The notes below the pieces were generated by a model that was not told where the DNA came from, ran no database searches, and saw only the letters and a list, made by a program, of their open reading frames with translations. From contig NZ_JFHC01000002.1 in assembly GCF_000698595.1 (NCBI RefSeq), positions 186,001 to 250,000 on the forward strand: a stretch of DNA of 64,000 nt, in the 5' to 3' direction. Positions 36,655-45,637 of this stretch are shown here, piece by piece. Positions within the stretch are counted from its first letter, which is position 1, and each line of letters starts with the position of its first letter. The stretch is from Caballeronia glathei (GTDB taxonomy: Bacteria > Pseudomonadota > Gammaproteobacteria > Burkholderiales > Burkholderiaceae). A program made the translations under genes and the position numbers.

Positions 36655-37947
36655 CGACGGCTCCCGGAGCGCCAGCCAGCGGGCCGCGCGGATATCGCGC
36701 ACGCGAAACGCCCCGAGGATCGCTTCGTTGATGTCGGAGGTGAGGTTCAGCTGCCCGTTCGACGGGTCCGCGATCCAGTACTGCGCTTCCAGGCGGATGC
36801 GGCCATCGGCGATGTCCGCGATGTAGACGGCGGGCGGTGGCATCTGCAGCACGCGCGCCTGAGCGGACAGGATCGTGAGGATGGCTTCTTTTGCGGCGGC
36901 CGTGTCACTTTCGATGTCGATGTGGATCGAGTTCGAGAGGCGCAGCGTGTTGTCGGTCCACGACTGGTTGATCACCGTGTTGACCGTGAGCGTGTCGTTC
37001 GGAACGAGCGCCTCGATGCCGTCGCCGGTCGTGATGGTCGTGTAGCGCACGGTCATGTGCGTGACGCGGCCCTTCACGCCGCCTGCCGCGATCGTGTCGC
37101 CGATGCGCACCGACTGCTCGAAGAGCACGATCAGTCCGCTGATGTAGCTTGCCGCGAGCCGCTGCAGCCCGAGCCCCACGCCGATGCCGAGCGCGCCGGC
37201 GAACGCCGCCATCGCCTTCACGTCCACGCCCGCCTGCGCCAGCACGGCGACGGTCGCGACCGTCCACACGGCGATATCGATGATGCGGCGCATCGCGAGC
37301 GCGAGATTCGGCGACAGCCGCGTGCTGCGTTCGAGCCGCCGCCCGAGCCATTTGATCGTGCCGTGCGCGACGATCATCACGACGATCGCGGTGGCGGCGC
37401 CCGCCGCGAGCGACAGCAGATTGACCCTGACCGGGCCGGCGGTGAGCCGGATCGCGCGGGCGGCGTCGAGCACGTGCTCGAGATCGCGCTCGGGCTGAAG
37501 CACGGCGAACATCACGCACAGGCAGACGAGCCAGCTCAGGCAGCGCAGCAGCAGGCGCAGCACCGGCACCGGGCGGAACACCAGTTCCAGCACGAGCGCG
37601 GGGATCTGAATGAGGAGTTGCAGCACGCTCGCGAGCGCCATGACGACGAGCAGTTCCGTGTCGATCCAGGGCCTTGCCGTCAGATAGGCGGCCAACAGCA
37701 TGAGCAGGCAGCAGCACGCGGGCACAAAGCACACGCAGATGCTCCAGAGCGGCCGCCAGCGCCGCGTGTCGGGGATTTTCGCGCGCAGCCGGCGCAGCAG
37801 GAAGACGGCGAGCGCGCCTGAGGCAACGACGACAAGAAGGAGGGTGACGAGTTCGCCCGGGCTCGCGTTCGCGAGTGCGCGGGCGCTCAGATCGGCGAGC
37901 GACTCGAAGTGCTCATTGTCGGGGGCGGTGAGATAGAGGTCGGGCAT
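36646..37947 (-). CDS. MscS-family mechanosensitive channel
   Basis: A 433-aa inner-membrane channel protein, longer than E. coli MscS (286 aa) because of extra N-terminal helices: about five hydrophobic segments precede the pore region. The pore-lining helix and beta domain are recognisable: AMAAFAGALGIGVGLGLQRLAASYISGLIVLFEQSVRIGDTI in pieces from about residue 235. VTHMTVRYTTITTGDGIEALVPND follows, and then the alpha/beta C-terminal domain. It releases solutes on hypoosmotic shock. It converges with the MFS gene; its stop lies in a 9-bp tandem repeat. Confidence 0.92.
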   Translation of the reverse strand: MPDLYLTAPDNEHFESLADLSARALANASPGELVTLLLVVVASGALAVFLLRRLRAKIPDTRRWRPLWSICVCFVPACCCLLMLLAAYLTARPWIDTELLVVMALASVLQLLIQIPALVLELVFRPVPVLRLLLRCLSWLVCLCVMFAVLQPERDLEHVLDAARAIRLTAGPVRVNLLSLAAGAATAIVVMIVAHGTIKWLGRRLERSTRLSPNLALAMRRIIDIAVWTVATVAVLAQAGVDVKAMAAFAGALGIGVGLGLQRLAASYISGLIVLFEQSVRIGDTIAAGGVKGRVTHMTVRYTTITTGDGIEALVPNDTLTVNTVINQSWTDNTLRLSNSIHIDIESDTAAAKEAILTILSAQARVLQMPPPAVYIADIADGRIRLEAQYWIADPSNGQLNLTSDINEAILGAFRVRDIRAARWLALREPSRA

Positions 37948-38094
37948 GAGCGGTGTCGCGCGGCGGACGCGATGCCGCCGCGCATTCGGATAAGCGACGG
38001 GAGCGACATACTGCGTGCGCGCCTCGCACAGATGGATCAGAAAACTCCCAATCGCTTGCCGCTTGCCGTTCTTCGCACCGCGGATACGGCTTGT

Positions 38095-40221
38095 TCAGCT
38101 TCCGCTCGCTGGCAGTCCCGCCCCGACCATGGCTTTCAGGAACGTGAACGCCGTGGCCTCGACGCGCGCGACGGCTTCCGGCTCGACGCCCGCGCCGTGG
38201 CCGCCGTCGCGGTTTTCCAGATACCAGACCCGCGCATGGCCCTGCGCCTGCATCTTCGCCGCCATCTTGCGGGCGTGGCCGGGATGCACGCGATCATCGG
38301 TCGTCGACGAGGTGAAAAGCACCGGCGGACAGGCCGCGTCCGCCCGCACGTTCTGATACGGCGAATAGGTCATCAGGAACCGCAGGTCGCGGGCGTCCTC
38401 GGGGTCGCCGTATTCGTCGATCCACGACGCGCCCTGCAGGAGCAGGTGAAAGCGCGCCATGTCGAGGAGCGGCACCTCCGAAAGCACCGCCCCGAACAGT
38501 TCCGGCCGCTGCAACATGCACGCGGCGGTGAGGAGGCCGCCGTTGCTGCCGCCGCGAATGGCAAGCTGGCGGGGTGTCGTCGCGCCCGAGTCGATCAGCG
38601 ACTCGGCGACCGCGATGAAGTCGTCGAACGACACCTGCCGCTTCTCGCGCTGCGCCGCCTGATGCCAGAGCGGCCCGAACTCGCCGCCGCCGCGGATGTT
38701 CGCAACCGCGAAGAGGCCGCCCGCTTCGAGCCATGCGATGCCGGTCGTCGCGTCGTAGTGCGGATCGAGCGCGACTTCGAAGCCGCCGTAGCCGTAGAGC
38801 AGGCAAGGCGCGGCGCTGCCCGCGAGCGCCGCTTCCCGGCCGATCAGCCAGTATGGAATCGCTTCGCCGTCGGGGGCGGTTGCGTGGCGGCGCACGGCGG
38901 CGAGGCCCGCGGTGTCGAACTGGGCGGGCAGCTGCGCGAGGAGCGTCCACGGCGCATCCGTGGCAAGGTCCGCGTGATAGAGCGACGGCGGCGTCAGGAA
39001 GTGTTCGACGTGGATCAGCACGGTGTCGTCGCGCTCCGAATCGATCGCGTCGACGTACGACTGGCTCGCGTCCGGCAGCCGGAAAGCACGCGCCTCCCAG
39101 GCCGCCCCGGCCTCCGCGGGCGGCCGCCACAACGTGATGCGCGGCGAGCCGTCGTCCATTTGCGAGACGATCAGCCAGTGCTTCGTGAAGTCGATGTCGG
39201 CGAGCACGTTGCGTCCCGCGGGCGCGAACAGCACCGTGAAGTCGCGCGCGCCGGCGAGAAACGCGTCGCGCCGGATGACGAGCAGCGTTCCGCTCGCGTG
39301 CTGCTCGCCGCCGATCGACCACGCCTCGCGCGGCGTGACGAAGAGCCAGCCGTTCCAGTGCTCGATTTCCGCGTGCAGCGGCAGGTCGTATTGCCGCCAG
39401 TCGCCGGCGGCTTCGTCGAGCCAGAAGTGCATCGTTTCGAAGAATGTCACGGCGCGCGACGCGAAGTGCAGCTTTTCGAGCGGATCGTAGTCGGCGCCCG
39501 CCGACACGTCGCGGCGCTTGCCTTCGAACACGACCGGGGCGCCCGCAAGCGGCGTGCCGCGCGACCAGCGGCGCGCCTCGCGCGGAAAGCCCGAGGTCGT
39601 GAGCGCGGGCTTCTTGCTGTGCGCGCTGTCGTCCCAGCCCACGTAGACGGTGTCTCGGTCGATCCACGAGATGCCGTGCTTGCCGACGTCGGGCAATTCG
39701 AAGCCGCCTGCAACGAACGCGCGCGACTCGATATCGAACTCGCGCACGATGCAGGCGTCCGAGCCGCCCGGCGACAGGCTGACGAGCGCGCGGTCCCAGG
39801 TGGGGTAGAGCATGTCGAAGTCGTGCAGGGCCCAGCGGGTGTCGTCGTCTTTGATGTTGTTGAGGTCGAGCGAATCGACGTCGAGAACGGTTTGCCACTG
39901 CGGCTTGCCTGCGAGCCACGCGCTCCAGGGCGTGCGGCGCACGATGCCGAGCGGATGCTCGTCGTCCTGCCAGGTGTTGTAGCCCCAGTCGCCGTAGCGC
40001 GAGCACGTGACGATGCGGTCCTGCGACGTGTACGCCTTCGCGAGCCGCGCGGTGAGCGCGTCGGCTGCGGGCGTCTTGCCGAATTCGTTTTCCGTGCGAT
40101 CGTTTTGCGCACCGACCCAGGCGTCGACTTGCGTGCTGTCGAGCGACTCGAGCGTGATGAACGGGTCGCCGTCGTTCGAAAGGGGCCAGACGAGTTCGGG
40201 ATGCAAGGACAAAAAGCTCAT
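38095..40221 (-). CDS. Prolyl oligopeptidase family serine peptidase (S9)
   Basis: A 708-aa enzyme with an N-terminal beta-propeller (to about residue 430) and a C-terminal alpha/beta hydrolase domain. The catalytic triad is visible: Ser in AIRGGSNGGLLTA, Asp in SSTTDDRVHPGHARK and His in ENRDGGHGAGVEPEA. It cleaves short peptides, typically after proline, in the cytoplasm or periplasm; no signal peptide is visible. The RGGGEFGPLWHQAAQ block is typical of S9A members. It is monocistronic. The repeat cluster begins 54 bp upstream of its start codon. Confidence 0.92.
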   Translation of the reverse strand: MSFLSLHPELVWPLSNDGDPFITLESLDSTQVDAWVGAQNDRTENEFGKTPAADALTARLAKAYTSQDRIVTCSRYGDWGYNTWQDDEHPLGIVRRTPWSAWLAGKPQWQTVLDVDSLDLNNIKDDDTRWALHDFDMLYPTWDRALVSLSPGGSDACIVREFDIESRAFVAGGFELPDVGKHGISWIDRDTVYVGWDDSAHSKKPALTTSGFPREARRWSRGTPLAGAPVVFEGKRRDVSAGADYDPLEKLHFASRAVTFFETMHFWLDEAAGDWRQYDLPLHAEIEHWNGWLFVTPREAWSIGGEQHASGTLLVIRRDAFLAGARDFTVLFAPAGRNVLADIDFTKHWLIVSQMDDGSPRITLWRPPAEAGAAWEARAFRLPDASQSYVDAIDSERDDTVLIHVEHFLTPPSLYHADLATDAPWTLLAQLPAQFDTAGLAAVRRHATAPDGEAIPYWLIGREAALAGSAAPCLLYGYGGFEVALDPHYDATTGIAWLEAGGLFAVANIRGGGEFGPLWHQAAQREKRQVSFDDFIAVAESLIDSGATTPRQLAIRGGSNGGLLTAACMLQRPELFGAVLSEVPLLDMARFHLLLQGASWIDEYGDPEDARDLRFLMTYSPYQNVRADAACPPVLFTSSTTDDRVHPGHARKMAAKMQAQGHARVWYLENRDGGHGAGVEPEAVARVEATAFTFLKAMVGAGLPASGS

Positions 40222-40274
40222 TTCGATGGGTTGGGCGGGAGCGCCCCCGGGTTGCGGGAATGTTCGATTATGGA

Positions 40275-40650
40275 CGCTGGCGCTCGGGGTTGGACGGATG
40301 GGGCGGATTTAACACCGTTTGATGCGCTGGCGCTTGGTCGGGGTTGGGTGGTTGTAGAACCGTCTGATGCGCTTGCGCTCCCATGAAACTTGCTTTGGTA
40401 TTGGTTTATTAGCTTCGCCCCTGTGCGGGGCAGCAGTCACTTTCTTTGCAGCAGCAAAGAAAGTAACCAAAGAAAGCAGCTATGGGGTCAGCGGTATTAG
40501 GAGGGAATCGCATTGAGTCATTCAGAGTGGCCCGACCGTGGGAGTGTCCACCTCTGTACGTTGAGCGGACAGGTACGCGGACCCGCTGTGTCATCGCACC
40601 ATTAAACGAAGTGGTAAGGCAGTCATTCATCCGTCTCGGCACTGCGTGCC
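40275..40650 (+). repeat. Dispersed intergenic repeat, copy B
   Basis: A full copy of the repeat also found at 10886-11205, in the same orientation. Its first part is partly duplicated: CGCTGGCGCT occurs at 40275 and again about 50 bp later. It carries the palindrome ACTTTCTTTGC-AGCA-GCAAAGAAAGT (40439-40464) and the GTGGCCCGACCGTGGGAGTG block. It forms an inverted pair with copy C, separated by a unique spacer (about 40651-40774). Confidence 0.85.
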
Positions 40651-40774
40651 CGACGTAGGGTTTGCTGGATGTAGGCGGGTGCGGCGACATGACGAGCGCC
40701 TTTGGTGCACACGGCCACGGCGTGCGTTGGTGCGCGTGGGAAAAAGCGAAGCGATTGGTGGTGGCGAACCTCGC

Positions 40775-41095
40775 GTCGGAGCGAAGCGAGGACGGATGGA
40801 TGATGGCCTTACCGCTTCGTTCGAAGGCGCGAGGGCGCAAAGGGTCCGCGTACCAATCCGGCTGAAAGACAGAGCAGGACACTCCCGCGGTCGGGCCACT
40901 CTGAAAGCTCAAACGTGGTCACGTCCTAATCCCGCTGACCCCATAGCTGCTTTCTTTGGTTACTTTCTTTGCAGCAGCAAAGAAAGTGACTGCCGCCCCG
41001 CACAGGGGCGAGCTAATAGACCAATAGCAAAGCAAGCTTCACCAGGGCACAAGCGCATCAAACGGTTGAACAAACACCCACCCCGAGCGCCAGCG
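40775..41095 (-). repeat. Dispersed intergenic repeat, copy C (inverted)
   Basis: A full-length copy on the opposite strand to copy B, with its palindrome at 40962-40987. Its distal part (40975-41095) is repeated almost exactly as the next unit, 41106-41225. Confidence 0.85.
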
Positions 41096-41105
41096 GTCCA
41101 CCTTG

Positions 41106-41225
41106 TGCAAAGAAAGTGACTGCCGCCCCGCACAGGGGCGTGCTAATAGAGCAATAGCAAAGCAAATTTCACAGAAGCACAAGCGCATCAAACGGTTCAA
41201 CAAACACCCACCCCGAGCGCCAGCG
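41106..41225 (-). repeat. Dispersed intergenic repeat, truncated copy D
   Basis: About 120 bp nearly identical to the end of copy C, about 130 bp away. It begins inside the central palindrome at TGCAAAGAAAGTGACTG and ends six bases short of the gtsD stop. The breakpoint inside the palindrome is what slippage or recombination at a hairpin would leave. Confidence 0.85.
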
Positions 41226-41231
41226 ACCCCC

Positions 41232-42350
41232 TCAGGCCAGTCGCTCCTCCGTCTTCGGATCGAACAACACCGCCTTCGACACGTCGAAAAGCAGCGTCAT
41301 GTTCGTAAGCGGCTGCGGGTTCGCCGCCGGGTGCACGCGGCTCACGATGCGTTTGCCGTTCACCTGCGCGAACACGAGCGTGTCGGGCCCGGTCGGCTCG
41401 ATCACGTCGACCTTCACTTCCACCGGCTGCAGCCGCTTGTCGTCGACGTCGTGCGCGCTGCGCGCATCGGTGATGCGCTCCGGGCGCAGGCCGAGCACCA
41501 CCTCCTGGCCGACCTTGCTGCGCAGCGGCGCCGCATCGAAGGGCAGGTTCAGCACCTGGCGCGCGACGCCCGTATCCAGTTCGAGCCCGACGCCCGAGCC
41601 CGATTCCACCAGCTTGCCGCTGATGAAGTTCATCGGCGGCGCGCCGATGAAGCCCGCGACGAACAAATTCGACGGCGAATCGTAGATCTCCTGCGGCGCG
41701 CCGAATTGCTGCACGACGCCGTCCTTCATCACCGCGATGCGGTCGCCGAGCGTCATCGCCTCGATCTGGTCGTGCGTCACGTAGACAATCGTGGTGCCGA
41801 GGCGCTGATGCAGCAGCTTGATCTCGGAGCGCATTTCGATGCGCAGCTTCGCGTCGAGGTTCGAGAGCGGCTCGTCGAACAGGAACATGACCGGGTCGCG
41901 GGCGAGCGCGCGGCCCATCGCGACGCGCTGGCGCTGGCCGCCCGAAAGCTGGCCCGGCTTGCGGTCGAGCAGATGCTGGATCTGCAGCGTGTCCGACACG
42001 CGGTCGACGATCTTCTTCTGCTCGTCCTTCGGCACCTTGCGGATGTTCAGGCCGAACGAGATGTTCTCGCGCACGCTCATCGAAGGGTAGAGCGCGTACG
42101 ACTGGAACACCATCGCGATGTCGCGGTCCTTCGGCGAGAGGTTGTTCACCGTCTTGCCGTCGATCATGATGTCGCCCTTCGTCACGGTCTCGAGGCCGGC
42201 GATCATGTTGAGAAGCGTCGACTTGCCGCAGCCCGAGCCGCCGACGAGGATCAGGAACTGACCGTCGTCGATGTCGATGTTGACGCCCTTGAGAACCGGC
42301 ACCCCGTTCGGGTAGGTCTTGTACACGTCACGGATGGAAAGGCTTGCCAT
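41232..42350 (-). CDS. gtsD: Sugar ABC importer, ATP-binding protein (GtsD/MalK type)
   Basis: A 372-aa ATPase of the UgpC/MalK group. Walker A is LVGGSGCGKSTLLN, the signature is LSGGQRQRVAMGRALARDP, Walker B is VMFLFDEPLSNLDAKL and the H-loop is YVTHDQIEAM. A C-terminal regulatory beta domain (about 240-372) is present. It energises the GtsBC permease at the inner membrane. It is the last gene of the operon, 88 bp after gtsC. Its stop is followed almost directly by the repeat cluster, which may act as a transcript end. The substrate is assigned from context (zwf-pgl-glk next door), not from this subunit. Confidence 0.93.
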   Translation of the reverse strand: MASLSIRDVYKTYPNGVPVLKGVNIDIDDGQFLILVGGSGCGKSTLLNMIAGLETVTKGDIMIDGKTVNNLSPKDRDIAMVFQSYALYPSMSVRENISFGLNIRKVPKDEQKKIVDRVSDTLQIQHLLDRKPGQLSGGQRQRVAMGRALARDPVMFLFDEPLSNLDAKLRIEMRSEIKLLHQRLGTTIVYVTHDQIEAMTLGDRIAVMKDGVVQQFGAPQEIYDSPSNLFVAGFIGAPPMNFISGKLVESGSGVGLELDTGVARQVLNLPFDAAPLRSKVGQEVVLGLRPERITDARSAHDVDDKRLQPVEVKVDVIEPTGPDTLVFAQVNGKRIVSRVHPAANPQPLTNMTLLFDVSKAVLFDPKTEERLA

Positions 42351-42438
42351 TGTGAATCCTCAGTTGTCTCGGTTGCTGCTCGTTTGTCCTGGTCAGCGGG
42401 CACGCGGCGCCACGCACGCGCCGCCCGCCGCAAAAAAA

Positions 42439-43296
42439 TCAGCCCTTCACCGCGCCCGCCGTCAGGCCGCGCACGAAGTACCGGCCGGCGACCATGTAGA
42501 CGAGAAGGGTGGGGAGCGCCGCGATGATCGCGCCCGCCATGTCGACGTTGTATTCCTTCACGCCCGTGGACGTATTCACGAGGTTGTTCAGGGCAACGGT
42601 GATCGGCATCGAATCGACGCCGGAGAACACGATCCCGAACAGGAAGTCGTTCCAGATCTGCGTGAACTGCCAGATGAGGCAGACCATGAAGATGGGCAGC
42701 GACACCGGCAGCAGGATCTTCGTGAAGATGGTGAAGAAGCCCGCGCCGTCGATGCGCGCCGCCTTCACGAGCTCGGCCGGAATGCTCACGTAGAAATTGC
42801 GGAAGAACATCGTCGTGAACGCGATCCCATACACGACGTGCACGAGCACGAGGCCCGGCACCGTGTTAGACAGGCCGAGGATGCCCTGCAGGCGCGCCAT
42901 CGGCAGCAGGATGGCCTGGAACGGAATGAAGCAGCCGACCAGCAGCATCGTGAACACCGCGTCGGCGCCGCGAAAGCGCCAGTGCGTGAGCACGTAGCCG
43001 TTGAACGCGCCGATGATCGACGAGAGCAGCACGGCCGGAATCACCATCTTCACCGAGTTCATGAAGAACGGCTGCATGCCGTCGCAGCGCACGCCGGTAC
43101 ACGCTTCCTGCCACGCCTTGACCCACGGCGCGAAGGTCCAGCTGGTGGGCGGGGTGAGCAGGTTGCCGGTGCGCAGCTGGTCGAGGTCCTTGAACGACGT
43201 CGACACCATCACGTAGATCGGGAACAGGAAGTAAAGCGCGAACAGGATCAACGCCGCGTAAATGACGGCGCGGCTCATCGTCATCTTAGGCTGCAT
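42439..43296 (-). CDS. gtsC: Sugar ABC importer, permease GtsC
   Basis: A 285-aa MalG-type permease with six hydrophobic segments and the coupling-helix EAA motif: FFRNFYVSIPAELVKAARIDGAGF. The N-terminal segment MSRAVIYAALILFALYFLFPIYVMV precedes a periplasmic loop with two cysteines (EACTGVRCDGMQ), as seen in Pseudomonas GtsC-like proteins. It overlaps the gtsB 3' end by 11 bp, so the two permeases are translationally coupled and form the heterodimeric channel. Confidence 0.92.
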   Translation of the reverse strand: MQPKMTMSRAVIYAALILFALYFLFPIYVMVSTSFKDLDQLRTGNLLTPPTSWTFAPWVKAWQEACTGVRCDGMQPFFMNSVKMVIPAVLLSSIIGAFNGYVLTHWRFRGADAVFTMLLVGCFIPFQAILLPMARLQGILGLSNTVPGLVLVHVVYGIAFTTMFFRNFYVSIPAELVKAARIDGAGFFTIFTKILLPVSLPIFMVCLIWQFTQIWNDFLFGIVFSGVDSMPITVALNNLVNTSTGVKEYNVDMAGAIIAALPTLLVYMVAGRYFVRGLTAGAVKG

Positions 43297-44230
43297 TGCG
43301 GGTGCTCCTCGATTCGAGATACATGAGCGGCACGAGCACCGCGACGACCGTTGCGAGCATCATCATCGACGACGCGGCGCCGACGCCGAGCTGCCCGCGG
43401 TTGAACGAAAACGTGTACATGAACATGGCCGGCAGCGATGAGGACGTGCCCGGCCCGCCGGCCGTCAGCGCGACGACGAGGTCAAAGGTCTTGATCGTGA
43501 TGTGGCAGAGGATCAGCAGCACGGAGAAGAACACCGGCCGCATGCTCGGAATCACGATCTTGCGGTAGATGGTGGGCAGCCCCGCGCCGTCCATCTGCGC
43601 GGCCTTGAAGATTTCGCTGTCCACGCCGCGCAGTCCGGCGAGGAAAAGCGCCATCACGAAGCCGGTCGATTGCCATACGGCCGCGATCACGACGCAGAAG
43701 ATCGCCTTGTCCGGATTGCCGAGCCAGTCGAACGAGAAGCTCGTCCAGCCCCAGTCGTGGAACACCTTCTCGAGACCCAGGCCCGGGTTGAGAATCCACT
43801 GCCACGCGGTGCCGGTCACGATGAACGAAAGCGCCATCGGATACAGGAAGATCGCGCGCAGCGCGCCTTCGTTGCGGATCCTCTGGTCGAGCAGGATGGC
43901 GAGAAAGAGGCCGAGCCCGACGCAGATCGCGATGAACGGAATGCCGAACCAGCCGAGATTCGCGGCGGACGTCCACCAGACGTCGTTGGCGAAGAGCTGC
44001 CGGTAGCGGTCGAGGCCGGAGAATTCGTAGCGCGGCATCAGCCGCGAATTGGTGAGCGAGAGGTAGCCCGTGATCAGGATGAAACCGTAGACGAACACGA
44101 GCGCGATCAGGACGCTCGGCGCGAGCACCAGTTTCGGAATCCATTTATCGGCAAGCGCCGCCGTGGGGGAAACCCGGCGGGGCGGGTTTTGCGGATTCTT
44201 GTCCGCGGTACCGCTGAGGGAGGCAGCCAC
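43286..44230 (-). CDS. gtsB: Sugar ABC importer, permease GtsB
   Basis: A 314-aa MalF-type permease with six main hydrophobic segments. The EAA coupling motif is GLRGVDSEIFKAAQMDGAGLP. The N-terminal 35 residues are cytoplasmic and low in hydrophobicity. It pairs with GtsC for import of a monosaccharide, inferred to be glucose. It is separated from gtsA by 156 bp holding a large stem-loop (44337-44371). Confidence 0.92.
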   Translation of the reverse strand: MAASLSGTADKNPQNPPRRVSPTAALADKWIPKLVLAPSVLIALVFVYGFILITGYLSLTNSRLMPRYEFSGLDRYRQLFANDVWWTSAANLGWFGIPFIAICVGLGLFLAILLDQRIRNEGALRAIFLYPMALSFIVTGTAWQWILNPGLGLEKVFHDWGWTSFSFDWLGNPDKAIFCVVIAAVWQSTGFVMALFLAGLRGVDSEIFKAAQMDGAGLPTIYRKIVIPSMRPVFFSVLLILCHITIKTFDLVVALTAGGPGTSSSLPAMFMYTFSFNRGQLGVGAASSMMMLATVVAVLVPLMYLESRSTRNAA

Positions 44231-44336
44231 AACTCGACTCCTGGAAGACGTGCGGGCAACAGGCTGCAGCGCGGGAGCGGCGCATTCGCAGTGTCACGCC
44301 AGCACATGATGCGACGATTTTGTTGCTTCATTCGAG

Positions 44337-44371
44337 GCGGGCGCCATCGGTGCAAACCGCACGGCGCCCGC
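44337..44371 (-). other. Intercistronic stem-loop between gtsA and gtsB
   Basis: GCGGGCGCC (44337-44345) pairs with GGCGCCCGC (44363-44371), and an inner CGGT-GCAA-ACCG hairpin lies inside. There is no T-run on the minus strand. A position just after a binding-protein gene is typical of structures that stabilise the upstream mRNA segment so that the binding protein is made in excess. Confidence 0.65.
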
Positions 44372-44386
44372 TTGGCGCTTACATCG

Positions 44387-45637
44387 TTACTTCGTCTTTG
44401 CTGCGTTCGCGAGCGCCTGCACCGCGCTCTTCGAATCCTGCGACGAATTCATGAACTTCGTCACGACGTCGGTGATCGCACCAGCGGTGGCGTCGCCCTG
44501 AGCCATGCCGTGAGCGAGCGACGGCACATAGCCGCCCGACTTGAGCGAGGTCTGCTCGTCGGCGTACGCCTTCTTCGCGCAGTCGTCGAACTTGTCCATG
44601 TTCACGCCGAGGCGCACCGGCACCGAACCCTTGTTCAGGCTGAACTGCTCCTGGAACTGCGGCGACATGATGGTCTTCGCGAGCGCGAGCTGGCCGGGCG
44701 TCGCGTCCTTCTGGCCCTTCTGCTGGAAGAACACGAACGAGTCGACGTTGAACGTGAAGGACTTTTCCGTGCCCGGAACGGCCGCGCACACGTAGTCGCT
44801 GCCCGCCTTCTTGTTCGCGCCGGCGAATTCGCCCTTCGCCCAGTCGCCCATGAACTGCATGCCGGCCTTGCCGTTGATGACCATCGCGGTCGCGAGGTTC
44901 CAGTCGCGGCCGGTGCGGCCGTTATCGAAATACGACTGGATCTTGCGGACCGTGTCGAACACCTGAACCATCTTGTCCGAGGTGAGCGTCTTCTGGTCCA
45001 GGTCGACGATCGCCTTCTTGTAGAAGTCCGCGCCCTGCGAGAGCACCACGTCTTCCCACAGCGTCAGGTCCTGCCACGGCTGGCCGCCGGCCGCGACCGC
45101 GACGAGGCCCGCGGCCTTCATCTTGTCGGCGACCGCGAAGAACTCGGGCCAGGTGGTCGGCACCTTGCCGCCTGCCTTGTCGAGCGCGGCCTTGTTGATG
45201 TAGAGCCAGTTCACGCGGTGCACCGAGAAGGGCGCCGCCACATAGTGGCCTTCGGCGTGGATGATCTTGTCGATCTCGGGCGGCAGGTTCTTCTTCCAGT
45301 CGCCGGCGACGGAATCGATCGGCACGAGCACGCCTTGCTCCGCCCATTCCTGGATCAGCGGACCCTTGATCTGCGCCGCCGTCGGGGCATTGCCCGAGAT
45401 CACCTGGGTCTTGAGCGCGGTCATGGCCGCGGCGCCCGCGCCGCCCGCGACGGCGAAGTCCTTCCAGGTGTAGCCCTGCTTGGTCATGTCGTCCTTGAGC
45501 ACGCCAATCGCCTTCGATTCGCCGCCGGACGTCCACCAGTGCAGCACAGACACGGATTCGGCCGCCTGCACCGATGCCGACACGCCACACATGAGACCGG
45601 CAGCGCAAAGCGCGCCCATGAGCTTACGGACTTTCAT
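44387..45637 (-). CDS. gtsA: Glucose-type ABC importer, periplasmic binding protein
   Basis: A 416-aa extracytoplasmic solute-binding protein of family 1. The Sec signal peptide (KLMGALCAAGLMCGVSASVQA) cleaves after about residue 25. The mature N-terminus ESVSVLHWWTSGGESKAI, and later blocks IQEWAEQGVLVPID, GGQPWQDLTLWEDVV and GMQFMGDWAKGEF, resemble Pseudomonas GtsA/GltB glucose-binding proteins. Two cysteines (DYVCAAVPG and DDCAKKAY) could form a disulfide. It is the first gene of the gts operon, divergent from zwf. Glucose as ligand is inferred from similarity and from the adjacent Entner-Doudoroff genes. Confidence 0.9.
   Translation of the reverse strand: MKVRKLMGALCAAGLMCGVSASVQAAESVSVLHWWTSGGESKAIGVLKDDMTKQGYTWKDFAVAGGAGAAAMTALKTQVISGNAPTAAQIKGPLIQEWAEQGVLVPIDSVAGDWKKNLPPEIDKIIHAEGHYVAAPFSVHRVNWLYINKAALDKAGGKVPTTWPEFFAVADKMKAAGLVAVAAGGQPWQDLTLWEDVVLSQGADFYKKAIVDLDQKTLTSDKMVQVFDTVRKIQSYFDNGRTGRDWNLATAMVINGKAGMQFMGDWAKGEFAGANKKAGSDYVCAAVPGTEKSFTFNVDSFVFFQQKGQKDATPGQLALAKTIMSPQFQEQFSLNKGSVPVRLGVNMDKFDDCAKKAYADEQTSLKSGGYVPSLAHGMAQGDATAGAITDVVTKFMNSSQDSKSAVQALANAAKTK

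Noticed and set aside
40409..41119. Several reading frames of 67-167 codons inside the repeat copies
   Set aside because: Frames are not kept between copies A, B and C, and they run through the palindromes in both directions. They are by-products of the repeat and not genes.
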